A stretch of 64,000 nucleotides of DNA from Uranotaenia lowii (lineage: Eukaryota > Arthropoda > Insecta > Diptera > Culicidae): positions 134,412,394 to 134,476,393 of the forward strand of contig NC_073691.1 in assembly GCF_029784155.1 (NCBI RefSeq), in the 5' to 3' direction. The position numbers and the translations under genes are program-made. Each line of letters begins with the position of its first letter. Position 1 is the first letter of the stretch. Below are positions 11,599-22,602 of the stretch, in pieces. The notes beneath the pieces were generated by a model. That model did no database searches. It saw nothing but the letters and a program-made list of their open reading frames with translations, and had not been told where the DNA came from.

Positions 11599-12328
11599 GG
11601 GGGGGGTAGGGTCTAACACTTTCAAAAAATCGATTTTTTTATTTTTTCATTTTCTTATTGTAAAACATTTCAAGAATGTTGTGTCAAATTTTCAAGTCAA
11701 TTGAAGCAAAACTGTAGAAGTTATATCCCTTTATCTCCTCCTATCTCATACTGCAAGAAAGCAAGAGCAGAAACTTCAAACGCGTTTTTCTCGAAAGCAC
11801 ATTTTTAAAGTCCGTGGACATCGTCATTTGAAAACTACTTATCCGATTCTTTTCAAATTTGGAACATATTTTCTACATATAAAATACCAGACCCCAACGT
11901 TTTTCTTTTTTGATTTTTTTACTTTGGGGAGATTTTAGAGGTGAAAAATGGCGGATTTTTAAGTGAAAAATCGTAGTTTTTACTTCAAACAGCCACAAAA
12001 ATTTCATAAAAATATTTATAAGTTAAACAAAAACGTTGGGGTCCAGAAAAACATCTATTAAAAATATTTTGCTCTGATTTTTTGACTTCAGATGATTCTG
12101 TGCTGAGATACAGTGTCCACCGCAAATCCTGTTTTCTAAAAGGCATCCTCGAAAATGCTCCGACACCGGCTCATTTTTCAATATTTTTCTACGAAAAAAT
12201 TACTAAATGTTCTTTTAACAATGCTTTGTATAATGCAAAAAAAATTGAATACATTTGTTTGAACGATAGCTCTAGAAAAAATCGTGAAAATGGTGTTTTT
12301 TTATACCCGTTTAGACCCTACCCCCCCC
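11599..12328. mobile_element. Inverted-repeat element with G8/C8 ends
   Basis: The left end reads GGGGGGGGTAGGGTCTAA and the right end is its exact reverse complement, then the ends diverge. TTAA lies directly outside both ends (11595-11598 and 12329-12332). The boundary is ambiguous: a TTAA duplication would suggest a piggyBac-like origin, while a TA duplication with AGGGG-starting ends would suggest Tc1/mariner. Length about 730 bp with no transposase. The 103-residue frame at 12082-12393 runs through the right end and is not a gene. Confidence 0.75.
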
Positions 12329-12868
12329 TTAAAGAAAACATTCCTGCATTGAAATCTTTCTGGCTTGATACACTGAGCGACACAGCAGCATAGCTAGAGC
12401 ACAATTTTCTAGCAAGCTCCTTCTCTTTTCTTTAGAGCGAGCGACGTCCACCCGACCGTCAGAGCAACCGCAATCGGGCGCACTCGGCAAAAAGATTTGT
12501 GAACGTTGATCGGCTGAGCAGTGCACTCGGAAACCGAAATGATAAAAGTGTAATTCGTTCTCTGCTCTGTTCTGTTTGCGAGGTGTTGGACAAGCATGCC
12601 GTATATACATATGCCCTTAACTCCACCTGGGGCCTCAGACTATTTCCCAAACCGGTACCTGCCCTAAGGCATTACTTCGGTAGGGGATGTCTAATTCACG
12701 CATATGCGCTACTTATGCAAAACTCGCCAAGAAGTTCATATTTAAATTTAATATCACCCTGACTACCCAGGATCATCTCCACGTTGTGGTCCCGTCGGCT
12801 AAGCTAATTGTTTTGCGTAGTTCATTTCATAGCTTCGAACTCTTTAAGCTTAGTAAAGTTAACCTACG

Positions 12869-13447
12869 TTATCCTACGTCAATCGCAATTTGCGTCAGTC
12901 TCCAACTTCTTTGCAAAGCAGTCATTATCCGGGTGAGCCCATCACTGACTGCCTGCCATGTGTTGGTGTCATCACACATCTTCTGCAACATGTTGTCCGC
13001 TGTCGTTTCTGGTCCGCAGGCTGCGAATATGTTGGCACGCTCCTCTTCAAATCTTGGACAATAGAATACCACGTGTTCGTGTGTCTCGTCTACGTCACCG
13101 CATGTTAGGCAGACCGGCGAGGCCGCATGTCCGAACCTGTGGTGATACTTCATGAAGCATCCATGACCAGTCAAGAATTGCGTCATGTAGAAATCCACTT
13201 CGCCATGCTTTCTCTCCATCCACTCCTTGATGATTGGGATCAAACAATGGGTCCACCTTCCACTTTCTGAGCTATCCCACAGCTGCTGCCAGTTGGCCAT
13301 GGAGCTATCTCTGGCTCGTGTTTTCACGTTTTGCGTGCCTTTTTTTTCGTAGCAATAGGAGTCCCCCACCAACAAAACCGAGATGGGCATGACTCCCGCT
13401 ACAACGCTTGCAGCCTCCGACGAAACGGTGCGGTCCCAAAAAATCTA
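12869..13447 (-). pseudogene. R1-clade non-LTR retrotransposon, C-terminal fragment
   Basis: Minus-strand frame encoding the C-terminal end of an R1-clade pol protein. Visible landmarks in order are WQQLWDSSESGRWTHCLIP, then HGEVDFYMTQFLTGHGCFMK, then the cysteine-histidine motif CLTCGDVDETHEHVVFYC, which fits the CX2CX8HX4C pattern at the end of these proteins, then a short tail. The frame is open upstream to about 13447, where an in-frame TAG and unrelated sequence begin, so the reverse transcriptase and endonuclease are absent (5' truncation, usual for these elements). The frame itself ends naturally at 12869. Its 3' UTR should lie between about 12868 and 12600, but no poly(A) boundary is clear. 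Confidence 0.85.
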
Positions 13448-13484
13448 GACCAACATTTTAAAGGGCCAACTATAGCATCGATGT

Positions 13485-13590
13485 GGTCTACTAAATAGCC
13501 TGGCGCGAGTCTGGCGTTGTTATGTCAGGCGTACTGGGTTCGGCAAGAAAAAGGTTTGGGTTCGAATCCCGTAAGTGGCCGGCAGGAAAG
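13485..13590 (+). repeat. tRNA-derived SINE-like sequence
   Basis: Contains an A-box-like TAGCCTGGCGCGAGTCTGG from 13497 and a textbook B-box GGGTTCGAATCCCG at about 13558-13571. The spacing is longer than in a tRNA gene, so it is not a tRNA. It sits between the R1-clade fragment and the copia-like element. Confidence 0.55.
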
Positions 13591-13975
13591 ATGTGTTTTC
13601 TCATATAACCGACTACATAATAAGAATTTTCAATCAGTTGCCAGCTGGCCAGGTATATACACGGATGCCGGAATACCTGTAATCCGTTCTGCTCCGGACT
13701 GTAGGGAGCAGACGTCTCGTGTTAAATTCCTTCCTACCGCAAGAAATTTGTAAAACTTCGGTTAACACATTCCTTGCCGTTGTCTGTTCGAATTCGCTTG
13801 ATCCATTTTCCTGTTCGGTTCTTCGCAAAAGCCCTGTAGTTCTGGAACGCTTCGAGTACTTCCGTTTTGGCCTTCAAAAAAGTACACCACGGTTTTCCGG
13901 CTTGCATCGTTAATGAAGGTCAGAAAAAAGCGACTGCCAATAGGTTATGGGCCCAGTCCACCCGAACCGGAAAGG

Positions 13976-14664
13976 ATGAACAGCCTCAAGATGTTTAACG
14001 GAAGCGAGGGATCGAACGGAAGCGGAATAAGAGTGACTGCAGCTGGCAGAAAAGCCTCTGGAATCGCGCTACCACCGATCGAGAGACTTCGTGGGCGAGA
14101 AAATTACGCAACCTGGGCGTTCGCCATGAAGATGACGCTAATCCGTTATGAGTCCTGGTACACCGTGGAGCCGAAAGAGGATCAAGCCGTGGATGAAGAA
14201 ACTAGTCTTCGGGCTTTGGCAACGATATGCCTGAGCGTGGAATCCATCAATTACAGCCTGTTGATGGATGCCAGAACCTCGAAAGAAGCTTGGAATGGAG
14301 CCTTTGAGGATAACGGCTTAACGCGGAAGATTGGTTTGCTGCGTCAGTTGACGTCAGTACGTCTACAGGATTGTAGCAGCGTTGAATTGTACGTTGACCA
14401 GCTTATGTCAACGGCACACAAGCTGGCAGGAATTAGATTCGAAGTGGATGATTCTTGGCGGCATTACTCGCGGCATTACTATTGATGGTCTTGCCAGACC
14501 ATTATGAGCCCATGATAATGGATCTGGAAGCTTCAGGTATGGCGTTTACGTCGGATGCTGTCAAGATGAAGATTTTACAAGATGTGAAAATCCAACAAGA
14601 TACACGAGCCGATCATCATCAAGCGGCGTTGATATCAACAGTGAAACCCAAACGCCGTGGGGCC
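13976..14664 (+). pseudogene. Ty1/copia gag, N-terminal part
   Basis: Encodes the capsid-like region of a copia polyprotein. The sequence NYATWAFAMKMTLI and the following SLRALATICLSV and SKEAWNGAFEDNGLTRKIGLLRQL segments are characteristic of the copia gag family. The ATG at 13976 follows the primer-binding-site-like motif by about 17 bases and is preferred over the upstream in-frame ATG at 13913, which would lie inside the presumed LTR. A frameshift near 14452 moves the frame to LLLMVLPDHYEPMIMDLEA. Coding stops at 14664 where another element is inserted. Confidence 0.8.
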
Positions 14665-16163
14665 CCGAATATCACTCATTTTCAATGAATGTTTCTGATT
14701 GCACTTCGCAGCTGAACGTACAGCGGTCGGGTTTCGTTATTGATTGCTACACTCAGAAAAATACTATTATGTATGCCATAAGATTCTCTTATGAAGTGGC
14801 GCCATAAGAAAAATTAATGAAATTCATAAGATTGTCTTATGACGCGAATGAATTCTGAAGATGAACGCCTACTTCAATGAGAGGTTGTTGCTTTTCATAA
14901 GAGATTCTTATGGAAACAGTAAATCGCTTTCTAATAAGAAAAATTCTCGATATTTCATGTTTAAAACATTCACTTTATTGTTTGCCAAATTTGTTTAAAA
15001 TTAAATCCTTCATGGTCACCATCAGCAGCGCATCAACAGACGGCTCCATCAAAGTTTTTTTTTGCCGCATCTTAATCTTCGACCTTTCGTTTTTTGCCGA
15101 TCAGCTTGCTGAAAAGTAAACAAATAATGTATTTTAGTTTACTAATATATTCAACGTTCATACCAAAAACATCAAATCGAACTTACCATTCCGGAGATAA
15201 CAATAACATTTAACATTGAAGGAAAACTATAATAACTATGAACTGGCGATTGCTTCGTACTGTTAGATGATGAAAAAAGCTGATGCTATAAATGAATGTG
15301 TTCAGCATTTTTTCACAATGCCGTTTCTTCTATTTTTCATAAGAACATCGTATGAAAATTGAAAGAATTTCATAAGACTCTTATGAAAAATTAGTTTGGA
15401 CGCAAAAAAGTGGTTCATAAGATGTATCTTATGAAATTTATAATAAGATTTCCTCTGAGTGTACTGGACCTACCCGATCATCGATCGTTCAATTCATCGC
15501 TAAAATACAGATCACCTCACACGATGCTTGCTGTCAAAACAGTGCAGCACCATCATCAAATTGGAATCTCACCAATGCGCAATGCATATGGCGAATCATG
15601 TTGGTCTTCGATCAGGAGTGAATGGATCAGGCAGTGAGTGAGTGATACATGAAGCCGATCATCATCGTATTTTGTTTAATTTGCAAATTAATAAATTTAT
15701 TTGTTGTTATAACGTTTTTTAACATCAGTATGATCAAAATCAAATTGTAGTTGTGTTTGTGAGGGAAAGATGTTCACTTTCGCCGTCTTTTTCAATTTTT
15801 ACAAGTTCTCTTATTAAACTGTCGTCCGTCACGTTAAAACTATTGAGAATTTATGGTGTCCCGCACAACTGTTTGTTTTTTTTCGTCCTGCAAAAAAAAA
15901 TTTTGAATTTCATATAATTCAGGCAGATGCTGAGTGAGCTACATTCAGAATGGATCAGTTTGTATCTCCCTCATCTCCGATATGCGATGTTTGCTAAACC
16001 GATGATTCTGAATGATGCGACTCGGTTTGCATAGCTAATAGGAGCGCTGATCGAAATTGCATACCAGCCAGGCGAAGCAGTTGCGAGAGGCGCTATCCCA
16101 TTATACAATCAGAATGTTTCCAACAGGAAACGCATCCTGAGTGTTTGTTTTGATTGATTTTCG
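14665..16163. mobile_element. 0.8 kb CCGAA-ended element, copy 1, inserted in copia gag
   Basis: The ends are CCGAATATCACTCA on the left and the inverse of CCGAAAATCAATCA on the right, a 14 bp imperfect terminal inverted repeat. A second copy in opposite orientation occupies 26691-27483. After removing the internal MITE this copy is 785 bp and the other is 793 bp, so the boundaries are well supported by comparison. No coding sequence is recognised. A clean target duplication is not apparent, so the superfamily is undecided. Confidence 0.75.
14750..15461. mobile_element. TA-flanked MITE with CATAAGA palindromes, copy 1
   Basis: A 712 bp element with ends CACTCAGA and its inverse, flanked by TA (14748-14749 and 15462-15463). 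The empty site can be read from the sister copy of the host element near 27399-27406 (TTGCTACTGG in the same orientation), which confirms the TA duplication. Inside, short palindromes of the form CATAAGA...TCTTATG recur about every 20-40 bp near both ends. No transposase. The most likely source is a Tc1/mariner-type element. Confidence 0.85.
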
Positions 16164-16760
16164 GAACCCTGCATGGGGGCAGGAATAGGTTTGCGAAGAA
16201 GGACGGTAGGTGCTATCGGTGCAACATGAAGGGTCATATTGCTGTGAATTGCCCTGAGAAACAAAATTCTCTGAGCACCGGTGGACCGTCGAGTAGAACG
16301 TTGTGCAGCGTTCTGGCAACAGCGGATGTCAAGTGTTCCGAGGGGTATTTTGACTCGGGAGCCACGTGTCACATGACAAGGTCCAAGGAAGGTTTCGTCA
16401 AGCAGGGAAAGCTGTCTAGGATTGTGCAAAACTGCCAACAACAGCAGCGTGAAAGCGGTGGCGAGAGGTTCCGTCCACTTACGACTCAAAGAAGATCCGA
16501 TTGAAGCAAAGGAAGTTTTACACGTTCCTGGTTTAGCCACAAACCTTTTGTCTGTCGGCAAGATTTGTGACAGAAATTTGGTGGTGACGTTTACGGCTAA
16601 CGGTTGCTTTGTTTCGGAGCCAGATGGTACGAAGATCGCGACTGGTATGAGAGTCGGTGGTCTATATCAAGTTAACCGAACAAAACGATTTGAATACCCG
16701 GTACCATTTTGTGAAGGAGTCACAAGAAAAAGGATTCGAAAAGCTGTCGCACATTATTAA
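16164..16760 (+). pseudogene. Ty1/copia gag zinc knuckle and protease region
   Basis: Resumes the copia polyprotein after the insert. A CCHC knuckle CYRCNMKGHIAVNC (CX2CX4HX4C) at about 16210-16250 ends gag. The aspartic protease active-site motif YFDSGATCHM follows at about 16345-16375. A frameshift near 16430 leads to LKEDPIEAKEVLHVPGLATN and a C-terminal segment of the kind found just before integrase. Coding ends with TAA at 16758. The integrase and reverse transcriptase are absent, so the element could not move by itself. Confidence 0.8.
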
Positions 16761-16815
16761 GCATTAATATGCACGAAGCTTGAAGGGTTCCGGATTTTAA
16801 AGAATCAAATAGCTT

Positions 16816-16848
16816 AAGGAGGAGTGTTAGAAGATAAGTAGGTAAGCT
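16816..16848 (+). promoter_or_regulatory. Polypurine tract and start of 3' LTR with TATA-like box
   Basis: AAGGAGGAG is followed by TGTTAGAAGATAAG, the arrangement expected at the internal-domain to LTR junction. A TATAAAAAG box lies a little further into the LTR. The right end of the LTR is unclear because it runs towards a tetranucleotide repeat. Confidence 0.5.
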
Positions 16849-17053
16849 ATAAAAAGTAATGTCATTAAATAGGAGAAAAAAAATTTTCATTCTTTGTTCT
16901 CCGCTGTACCAAACCGGTTGTACTTCCATTAACCGCCAATAGATGTACGCGCTGCATTTGAGATTTGTCGAACTAAAAAATGCATGTGAGCTCATACTTA
17001 GGCAGGAACTGCGGTGAATCCGTGCACGCATGGTGGAGAACCAACATTCATAC

Positions 17054-17097
17054 AAACATACATACATACATACATACATACATACATACATACATAC
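17054..17097 (+). repeat. (CATA)n microsatellite
   Basis: About ten uninterrupted CATA units. Such tracts are often length-polymorphic. The minus-strand frame at 16720-17091 owes its long repeated start to this tract and is not a gene. Confidence 0.9.
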
Positions 17098-18767
17098 GGG
17101 AATTATTGCATATTTGTGGCCTCATACATCCCACACCTTAATATTCATTAAAAACTGCAGAGATATATCCTGAATAAGAATTCTAAAATTTTACATAGCT
17201 TAGTATTTATCACACGATGTTTCCATTTTGTACATCGTTTTTGATGCAATTTTACACTCGTCGATGCAAAGACGATATAATTTTACATTAAAATCGCTGT
17301 TGCGTTTTTCGCTTTCACTATAAATGAGTTGGATAACGATCCAGATGATACTGTTGATGTGATAAAAACATTGATAAAAACGTTTATAGATAGAAATGCA
17401 ATGAAAAAACTTATTGTCAGTAACCGCTTCTGTTATCCTTTTCAAGTCCAAATGAAATCGAACAAAACGGAACGGCACTGCGAAAGGTAGTTCCATCATC
17501 CACTTACTTACTTGCCAGATTGTTGCTGCAGTGATTTTTATGATGCAATAAACATCGATCGTTACCTCCGTATATATCCGCTACACTCACTCAAGATATG
17601 CGAACCGGGAAAAGAAGCAAACGCGTGCCGGCCGCCTCTAAACGCTTCTTTTATTGGCTCCATCTATCTCTGCCGAAGCTCACATGTTAGCTGGCACATG
17701 ACCAAAGGCGGTGGCAAATAGACCTCTCATCGATCCATTCATCCGTCCACCCATCCATCTAACCAATCATCATTTGGTCAGTTCAATTCGTATTGGAAAC
17801 AGCCACTTGCGTCCGGTTCGAAGAAAAAGATCCTCAATGTCTGGGTCTCAATCTACTAGGTATAGCTAGGCACATGACCGACCACTGAGGTAAAAAAAAT
17901 CACTGGGAGCCTGTTTAAATTTAACCGATCTGACACGGGAAGGCGGCAGGAAGAAAAGCAAAAGAATGTGAGAAAGTGTGTGGTAGGTAATACCCGATTT
18001 GATGAGCCTAATGCCAAATGATGTGACGGCCCGCGAGCGATTTGAAATGTGTAACAAGGCTTTGCGAATATTTAAGTTGGATCAGTTACGTCTGTCCGTC
18101 TTGTTACTTTTTTTCGTTTTGTTTTGCAAACAGGAAGGCCTCCGGGGTGCTGCCGAATTCGACGGATCTCGATGTGCCATATCAAATCAACGAATGGAAT
18201 GGATGAAAGGTAAATTATGTGAAAATGATTAACTAAGATGTATGTCCAAAGTTTGAGTTAGATTGGAACACAAACTGGTGAACATGACAGGCGAGCGTAA
18301 TCTTGCTTGAAGAAGGTTGTCAGCAAAGCTGAAGTCAACGTTAATAACTGAACATTACTCAATTAAAGAATTGAATCTGGATAAAAAAAAAACAGAATGC
18401 GCAAAAAGCAGGTTTACAATTTCGGCTTCATCTGCAAAATACTGGAACGATTTTTATCAATTATACCGTTTTGAAAAGCTCCCTAGCGCCGATGTAATCC
18501 CAGTAAACTTGAATCGACAGAGAGGTAACTCAAATCGACAGAGGGATCGTATCGATCTGTCTAACGTTTTTGCATCATCTAATCGGCAGAGAGGAACACA
18601 CCATACGCGTGCCAAGAAATAATCTAAGACACGCCCTCCAGAGAAACACACGAACACAATCCGAATCGTATGTTTCCCTTCGATACGCGTGTTTGGCTGC
18701 CTGAGAAGTCAACTACTACGATTGAAAGCACGCATAAAAAAGACGGAGATAAAGTGCGAGAACACCG
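17098..18767. other. Anonymous sequence, no gene assigned
   Basis: AT-rich to about 17500, then a mixed stretch with degenerate CCATCCATC-type runs near 17730-17760. A local repeat of AATCGACAGAGAGG occurs two to three times between 18510 and 18595. None of the open frames shows a recognisable motif. Confidence 0.4.
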
Positions 18768-18769
18768 TA

Positions 18770-19480
18770 CACTCAGAGGAAATCTTATTACAAATTTCAT
18801 AAGATACATCTTATGAACCGCTTTTTTGCGTCCAAACTAATTTTTCTTAAGAGTCATATGAAATGCTTTCAATATTCATACGAAGTTCTAATCAAAAATG
18901 AAAGAACGGCATTGTGAAAAAATAATGAACACATTCACTCCATCAGTCATTTTCTCAACTTCGTATCAAGCATCTAGTTTTTCTCAAAGTGGAATGTTTT
19001 TTTTATGTTTCATTAGTGACACTTTACCATCCTTATGGCATTCGTGTCAATCAAAGTAGAAAGTGATTTTGTTATTCTACATGGTAAGTTTATTTATGTG
19101 AACGTTCAAATTATTTGTTAACTTATATTTTTATGTTCACTTTTCAGCAGTTTAATGGTCCGAGTGCGGCAGAATGACAGTTGGAACCGTGTCTTCATGT
19201 GCTGCTTATGGTGATCATGATGTAATTGTAAACAAATAACAAATTACCCACAAAATAAACTGAACGTTTTTAAAATCATTTATCTTGATATTTTCTCATC
19301 AAAGGTAAAATTGTCTTTTTCCATAAGACCCTATGAAAAGCAACAACCTCCCATTGAAGCAGGTGTTCATCTGAAGAATTTATTCGCTTCATAAGACAAT
19401 CTTATGAATTTCATAGATTCCTCTTATGGTGCCACTTCATAAGAGAATCTTATGGTATATATAATAGTATTTTCTGAGTG
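18770..19480. mobile_element. TA-flanked MITE with CATAAGA palindromes, copy 2
   Basis: A 711 bp copy of the element at 14750-15461 in inverse orientation, flanked by TA (18768-18769 and 19481-19482). End motifs CACTCAGA and the internal CATAAGA/TCTTATG palindromes match copy 1. The equal lengths (711 and 712 bp) show that both copies are complete. No coding capacity. Confidence 0.85.
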
Positions 19481-19699
19481 TACGAGTGAACGATTCAAAC
19501 TGGTTTCGCATGTACACATTCGTATTCGTTGCCTCTAGGTATCTCGGCAGGACAAACGGAATGAGAATATTTGCGTTCTCGGAGTGTCGCCGAAATTGAC
19601 CGTTTTATTCTAAGTTCGGTGACTCAACTCTCATTTTTTTGCATGCTCTATCGATTTCTGCCGCAAAAAAACAATGGATTTTTTCCTTTGATTTTGGGA

Positions 19700-20410
19700 T
19701 CATTAAAAATGATATTGGTTCAATGACCCGTTTTTCTGATCCCTGATCAAAAATTGGGCACCTGAAATCAATTGCTCGTCTCTTAAACCTCCCGTGTACA
19801 AAATTTGATCTCAATCTGATGCGTTAGTACGAAAATATAGCAAATGACAGTGAATAATAAATATGGAAGACCATTTTTTTCGACCCCCGATCCTAAATTT
19901 GACACCTGAAGTCAATTACTCGATCCTTAAAACTCCCATGTGCAAATTTTCACCTCAATCTAATGTGTAAATATTAGACTCTATATCGCAAAGATAGTGA
20001 AAAATTCATATGGTCGACCCCTTTGGTTGAACCCTCACTAAAATTAGATAATTGAAATCAATTGTTCGTCCTTCAAAACATCCATGTGCAGATTTCCATC
20101 TCAATCCGAAGCATAATCATGACAATCTAGCTAAAACAGTAAACAACTTACATGGATCTTTTTTGGAAAACAATCCAAAACTTGACACCTGTAATCAATT
20201 ACCTTTACTGTAAAACTCCCATGTGCCAATTTTCCATAAAAAATCCTATGTACAATGAAGACAATATCAAGACAGTATCGCAACAGATAATATGGACGAC
20301 CCCTTTTACCGACCCTTAACTCAAAATTTCAAACCTGAAAGCAATAGAGCGTCCCTCGAAACTCCTATGTGGAAATTTTCATCTCAATCCAATGTATAAT
20401 ATCGTCAATA
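19700..20410. repeat. Diverged tandem array, five units of about 144 bp
   Basis: The phrase CAATTGCTCGTC, or a close variant, followed by AAACTCCCATGTGCAAATTT and then TCTCAATC recurs starting at 19769, 19913, 20059, 20196 and 20342. The spacings are 144, 146, 137 and 146 bp. Each unit also carries a TATGG.CGACCCC-like start. Units are well diverged. No coding frame runs through the array. Confidence 0.75.
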
Positions 20411-20439
20411 TTGCGAAAACCGAACAGAGACATGCGTCT

Positions 20440-21480
20440 CTGTTTCGCACATCTTCTCCCTCTATCGACACAGCCAGCCAGCGACTCGCGCCTCAATCAT
20501 GCGCACGTTTCAAAGCGCTTCCGTGCGGTTCAGTGTGGTAAACGAAAACAGCTTTTCTCCGCAGGGTCCGAACATATGCAAGGTAAGCGTTAAGATCACA
20601 CTTAATCGTCTCCGAGATCCTAACCTGGCCCCACATTTAGTAAAAAACTTGATTTGTTCTCAGGGGTTTTTATTGTTACAACTGATTGGGTGTGGGTGTG
20701 TAGTGTGTACGATTTATTTGGGCTGTTCTGGGTACGTACCATCGATGGTTTTCTCGATGTTCGTGGTTTCCGGTGATGACGACCTTCACCGGGCCACCAG
20801 GATTGGCCCAGGTGAAGGCAGAGCTCGTCTGGTGAGCGAACCTCGGCTGGACGCAGCAGCACAAAATGGCGGGGTAAGTCCTGGGTTTCTGGGCTTAACA
20901 GTTCGAAAAAAAGGCGTTTCCGAGCTGCGTGGAGTGTAGATTACAGGCACTTCCTTCGTTGGCGATATCGGTTGGCTCCGGACGGTACCGGTAGTTGCCA
21001 GCCCGAGAAGGGTAAGGTCTCCTTAGGATTTAGAGTCAATTTGACCAGAGACGTCCTCCTTAGTGATTTTGGGGCGCACCCAGAGGACAAAACGCTGGTC
21101 TTTTACGGTTAGACGTAGGTGAATCCCTGAGGCCACCTAGGCCGGGCGTGTGCGGTCGAACGATCGTAACCGACGACAAGAAAAATTTCAAGTATTCGAA
21201 GTGTCCCTAACGGTGGGTACACTTCACACTCCACAAAGATGCACACGCTTGCCTGTTCAAACAACTAATGATCGATGGCGCACCACAGATCGATTGTTGG
21301 GCTTTTCTTTTTGAAATCCAGCCCTATTCAAATTTTCCCGCTTTTCAACAGCTTTTCTCCGCTCATGCGTCTTGCTCCTTCCATGCGTAGTTGCTCCCAC
21401 GTGAGCAGCCATGCTGCTTGGTATGCGGTACGTGTTCGCAGAGTGCACCCAGTAGCCCAGGTGTGTTCAAAACTGCTGTT
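20440..21480. other. GC-richer unassigned segment
   Basis: Composition rises to roughly balanced GC from about 20440 to 21250, against AT-rich surroundings. Several overlapping frames exist on both strands (for example 20499-20939 plus), but I find no domain or repeat motif. Possibly a host exon region or the 5' end of a retroelement; undecided. Confidence 0.3.
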
Positions 21481-21683
21481 TTAATTGTGGGGAAGTGAAT
21501 GGTCGATAATCAATGTGCCGATTCAAAAAAAATAAATTTAAATTTTTTAACTCACTGGTTACAAAATATGTAACATTTATGTATTATTTTAAACTTATTT
21601 CATAAAATTCACATTTGCTTCGGTGCAGCACTGAAAGATGCTACTGACACCACATCACTGACATACACACTACCAAAAAAATC

Positions 21684-21846
21684 TGTAAAATTCCATCATA
21701 TGTGATGTAAATTAAAAGAAGCATCACATATGACGGAATTTTCAGTGCGAGTGAAAAATCTAGAGACGTGTAAAATTAAGAGACATGTAATATTTTATTC
21801 GCTCTGAAAATTTCGTCCTTTTTTTACATCATAAATGATGTAATTA
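21684..21846. repeat. Palindromic MITE-like repeat, copy 1
   Basis: Begins TGTAAAATTCCATCATATGTG and ends with an inverse of the same kind (TACATCATAAATGATGTAAT). The body contains CACATATGACGGAATTTTC. A longer copy is at 23840-24039. The whole unit is largely self-complementary, so orientation cannot be assigned. Confidence 0.6.
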
Positions 21847-22602
21847 TAAATTTCTTTCGTATTTAGTATTAATTTAATAAATAATTGTATTTCAATGAAT
21901 GAACAAATGTACAATGTTTAGATGAAGTATTAAAAGGCTATCATCACTAAAATGTCATTATCTAAAATGTACAATACCTTACTATCACATTATTTGACAG
22001 TGGTGGAATTTTCCACCTCTTTCCTATTCTATAATTTTTCACTAACAATTATGGCTAGCCTATTTCTTATTCAAACATAATTGATCTATATTTACACTCA
22101 GTAACGGAAGTTTCGTTCTTCGTCCTCCTCCTGGAGGTTCAAAGGCGCTGGATGGGTTTCAATGTTGGTAAGGGTAGCAGTGAACGTTCAATTAGAGAGG
22201 ATTCCGAATAAACAGGCAAATGGATCGGTATAACCGTTACTGATCCGAAACAGCGTTATTTTCAAATGTATCGTCGCCCTGAATTAGTGGAGAAATTGAA
22301 AGAAATAAGATTTCATTAATATCAAAGATAACAACAATCCAGGCATTGTTTATTTCAATATCAACGGGATAGAAAAAAACAAACAAGAAAAATAAAATGT
22401 TGGTAATGAAACTTAGCTGGAGAATGAACAATAAATAAAATGAATGAAACGATTTTTTAAACCGTATAAGTATGAACATAAAAGTTCAACAACGGGTATA
22501 TGAACTTTGAATTATGTATGATCATTTACTAAGAAACAATAATTGGTCAGGAAATATTTTTTCGTAATCATTACACTATAAAACTTGTTTTTCGAGAATA
22601 GC

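Larger units (their letters stand above)
13600..17050 (+). mobile_element. Ty1/copia LTR retrotransposon, decayed and interrupted
   Basis: The order is as expected for Ty1/copia. A presumed 5' LTR tail ends near 13940 and carries TATATA at 13652-13657. A primer-binding-site-like TAGGTTATGGGCCCAGTCC follows at 13941-13959 (half-tRNA-Met type). Then come gag, zinc knuckle, protease and a polypurine tract AAGGAGGAG at 16816-16824, immediately followed by TGTTAG, the probable start of the 3' LTR. A TATAAAAAG lies 20-30 bases inside that LTR. Integrase, reverse transcriptase and RNase H are missing between 16760 and 16816. A 1.5 kb composite insert (14665-16163) splits gag. The two LTR remnants do not overlap in content, so they cannot be compared for age. 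Confidence 0.75.

Noticed and set aside
13558..13571. Functional tRNA gene around the perfect B-box
   Set aside because: A-box to B-box distance and arm pairing do not fit a tRNA; a SINE head fits better.
16720..17091. Minus-strand frame starting with repeated YVCM as a gene
   Set aside because: The start is the (CATA)n microsatellite read in frame; the remainder shows no motif.
19700..20410. CRISPR-like array
   Set aside because: Units are diverged along their whole length with no constant repeat and variable spacer pattern, and the context is eukaryotic.
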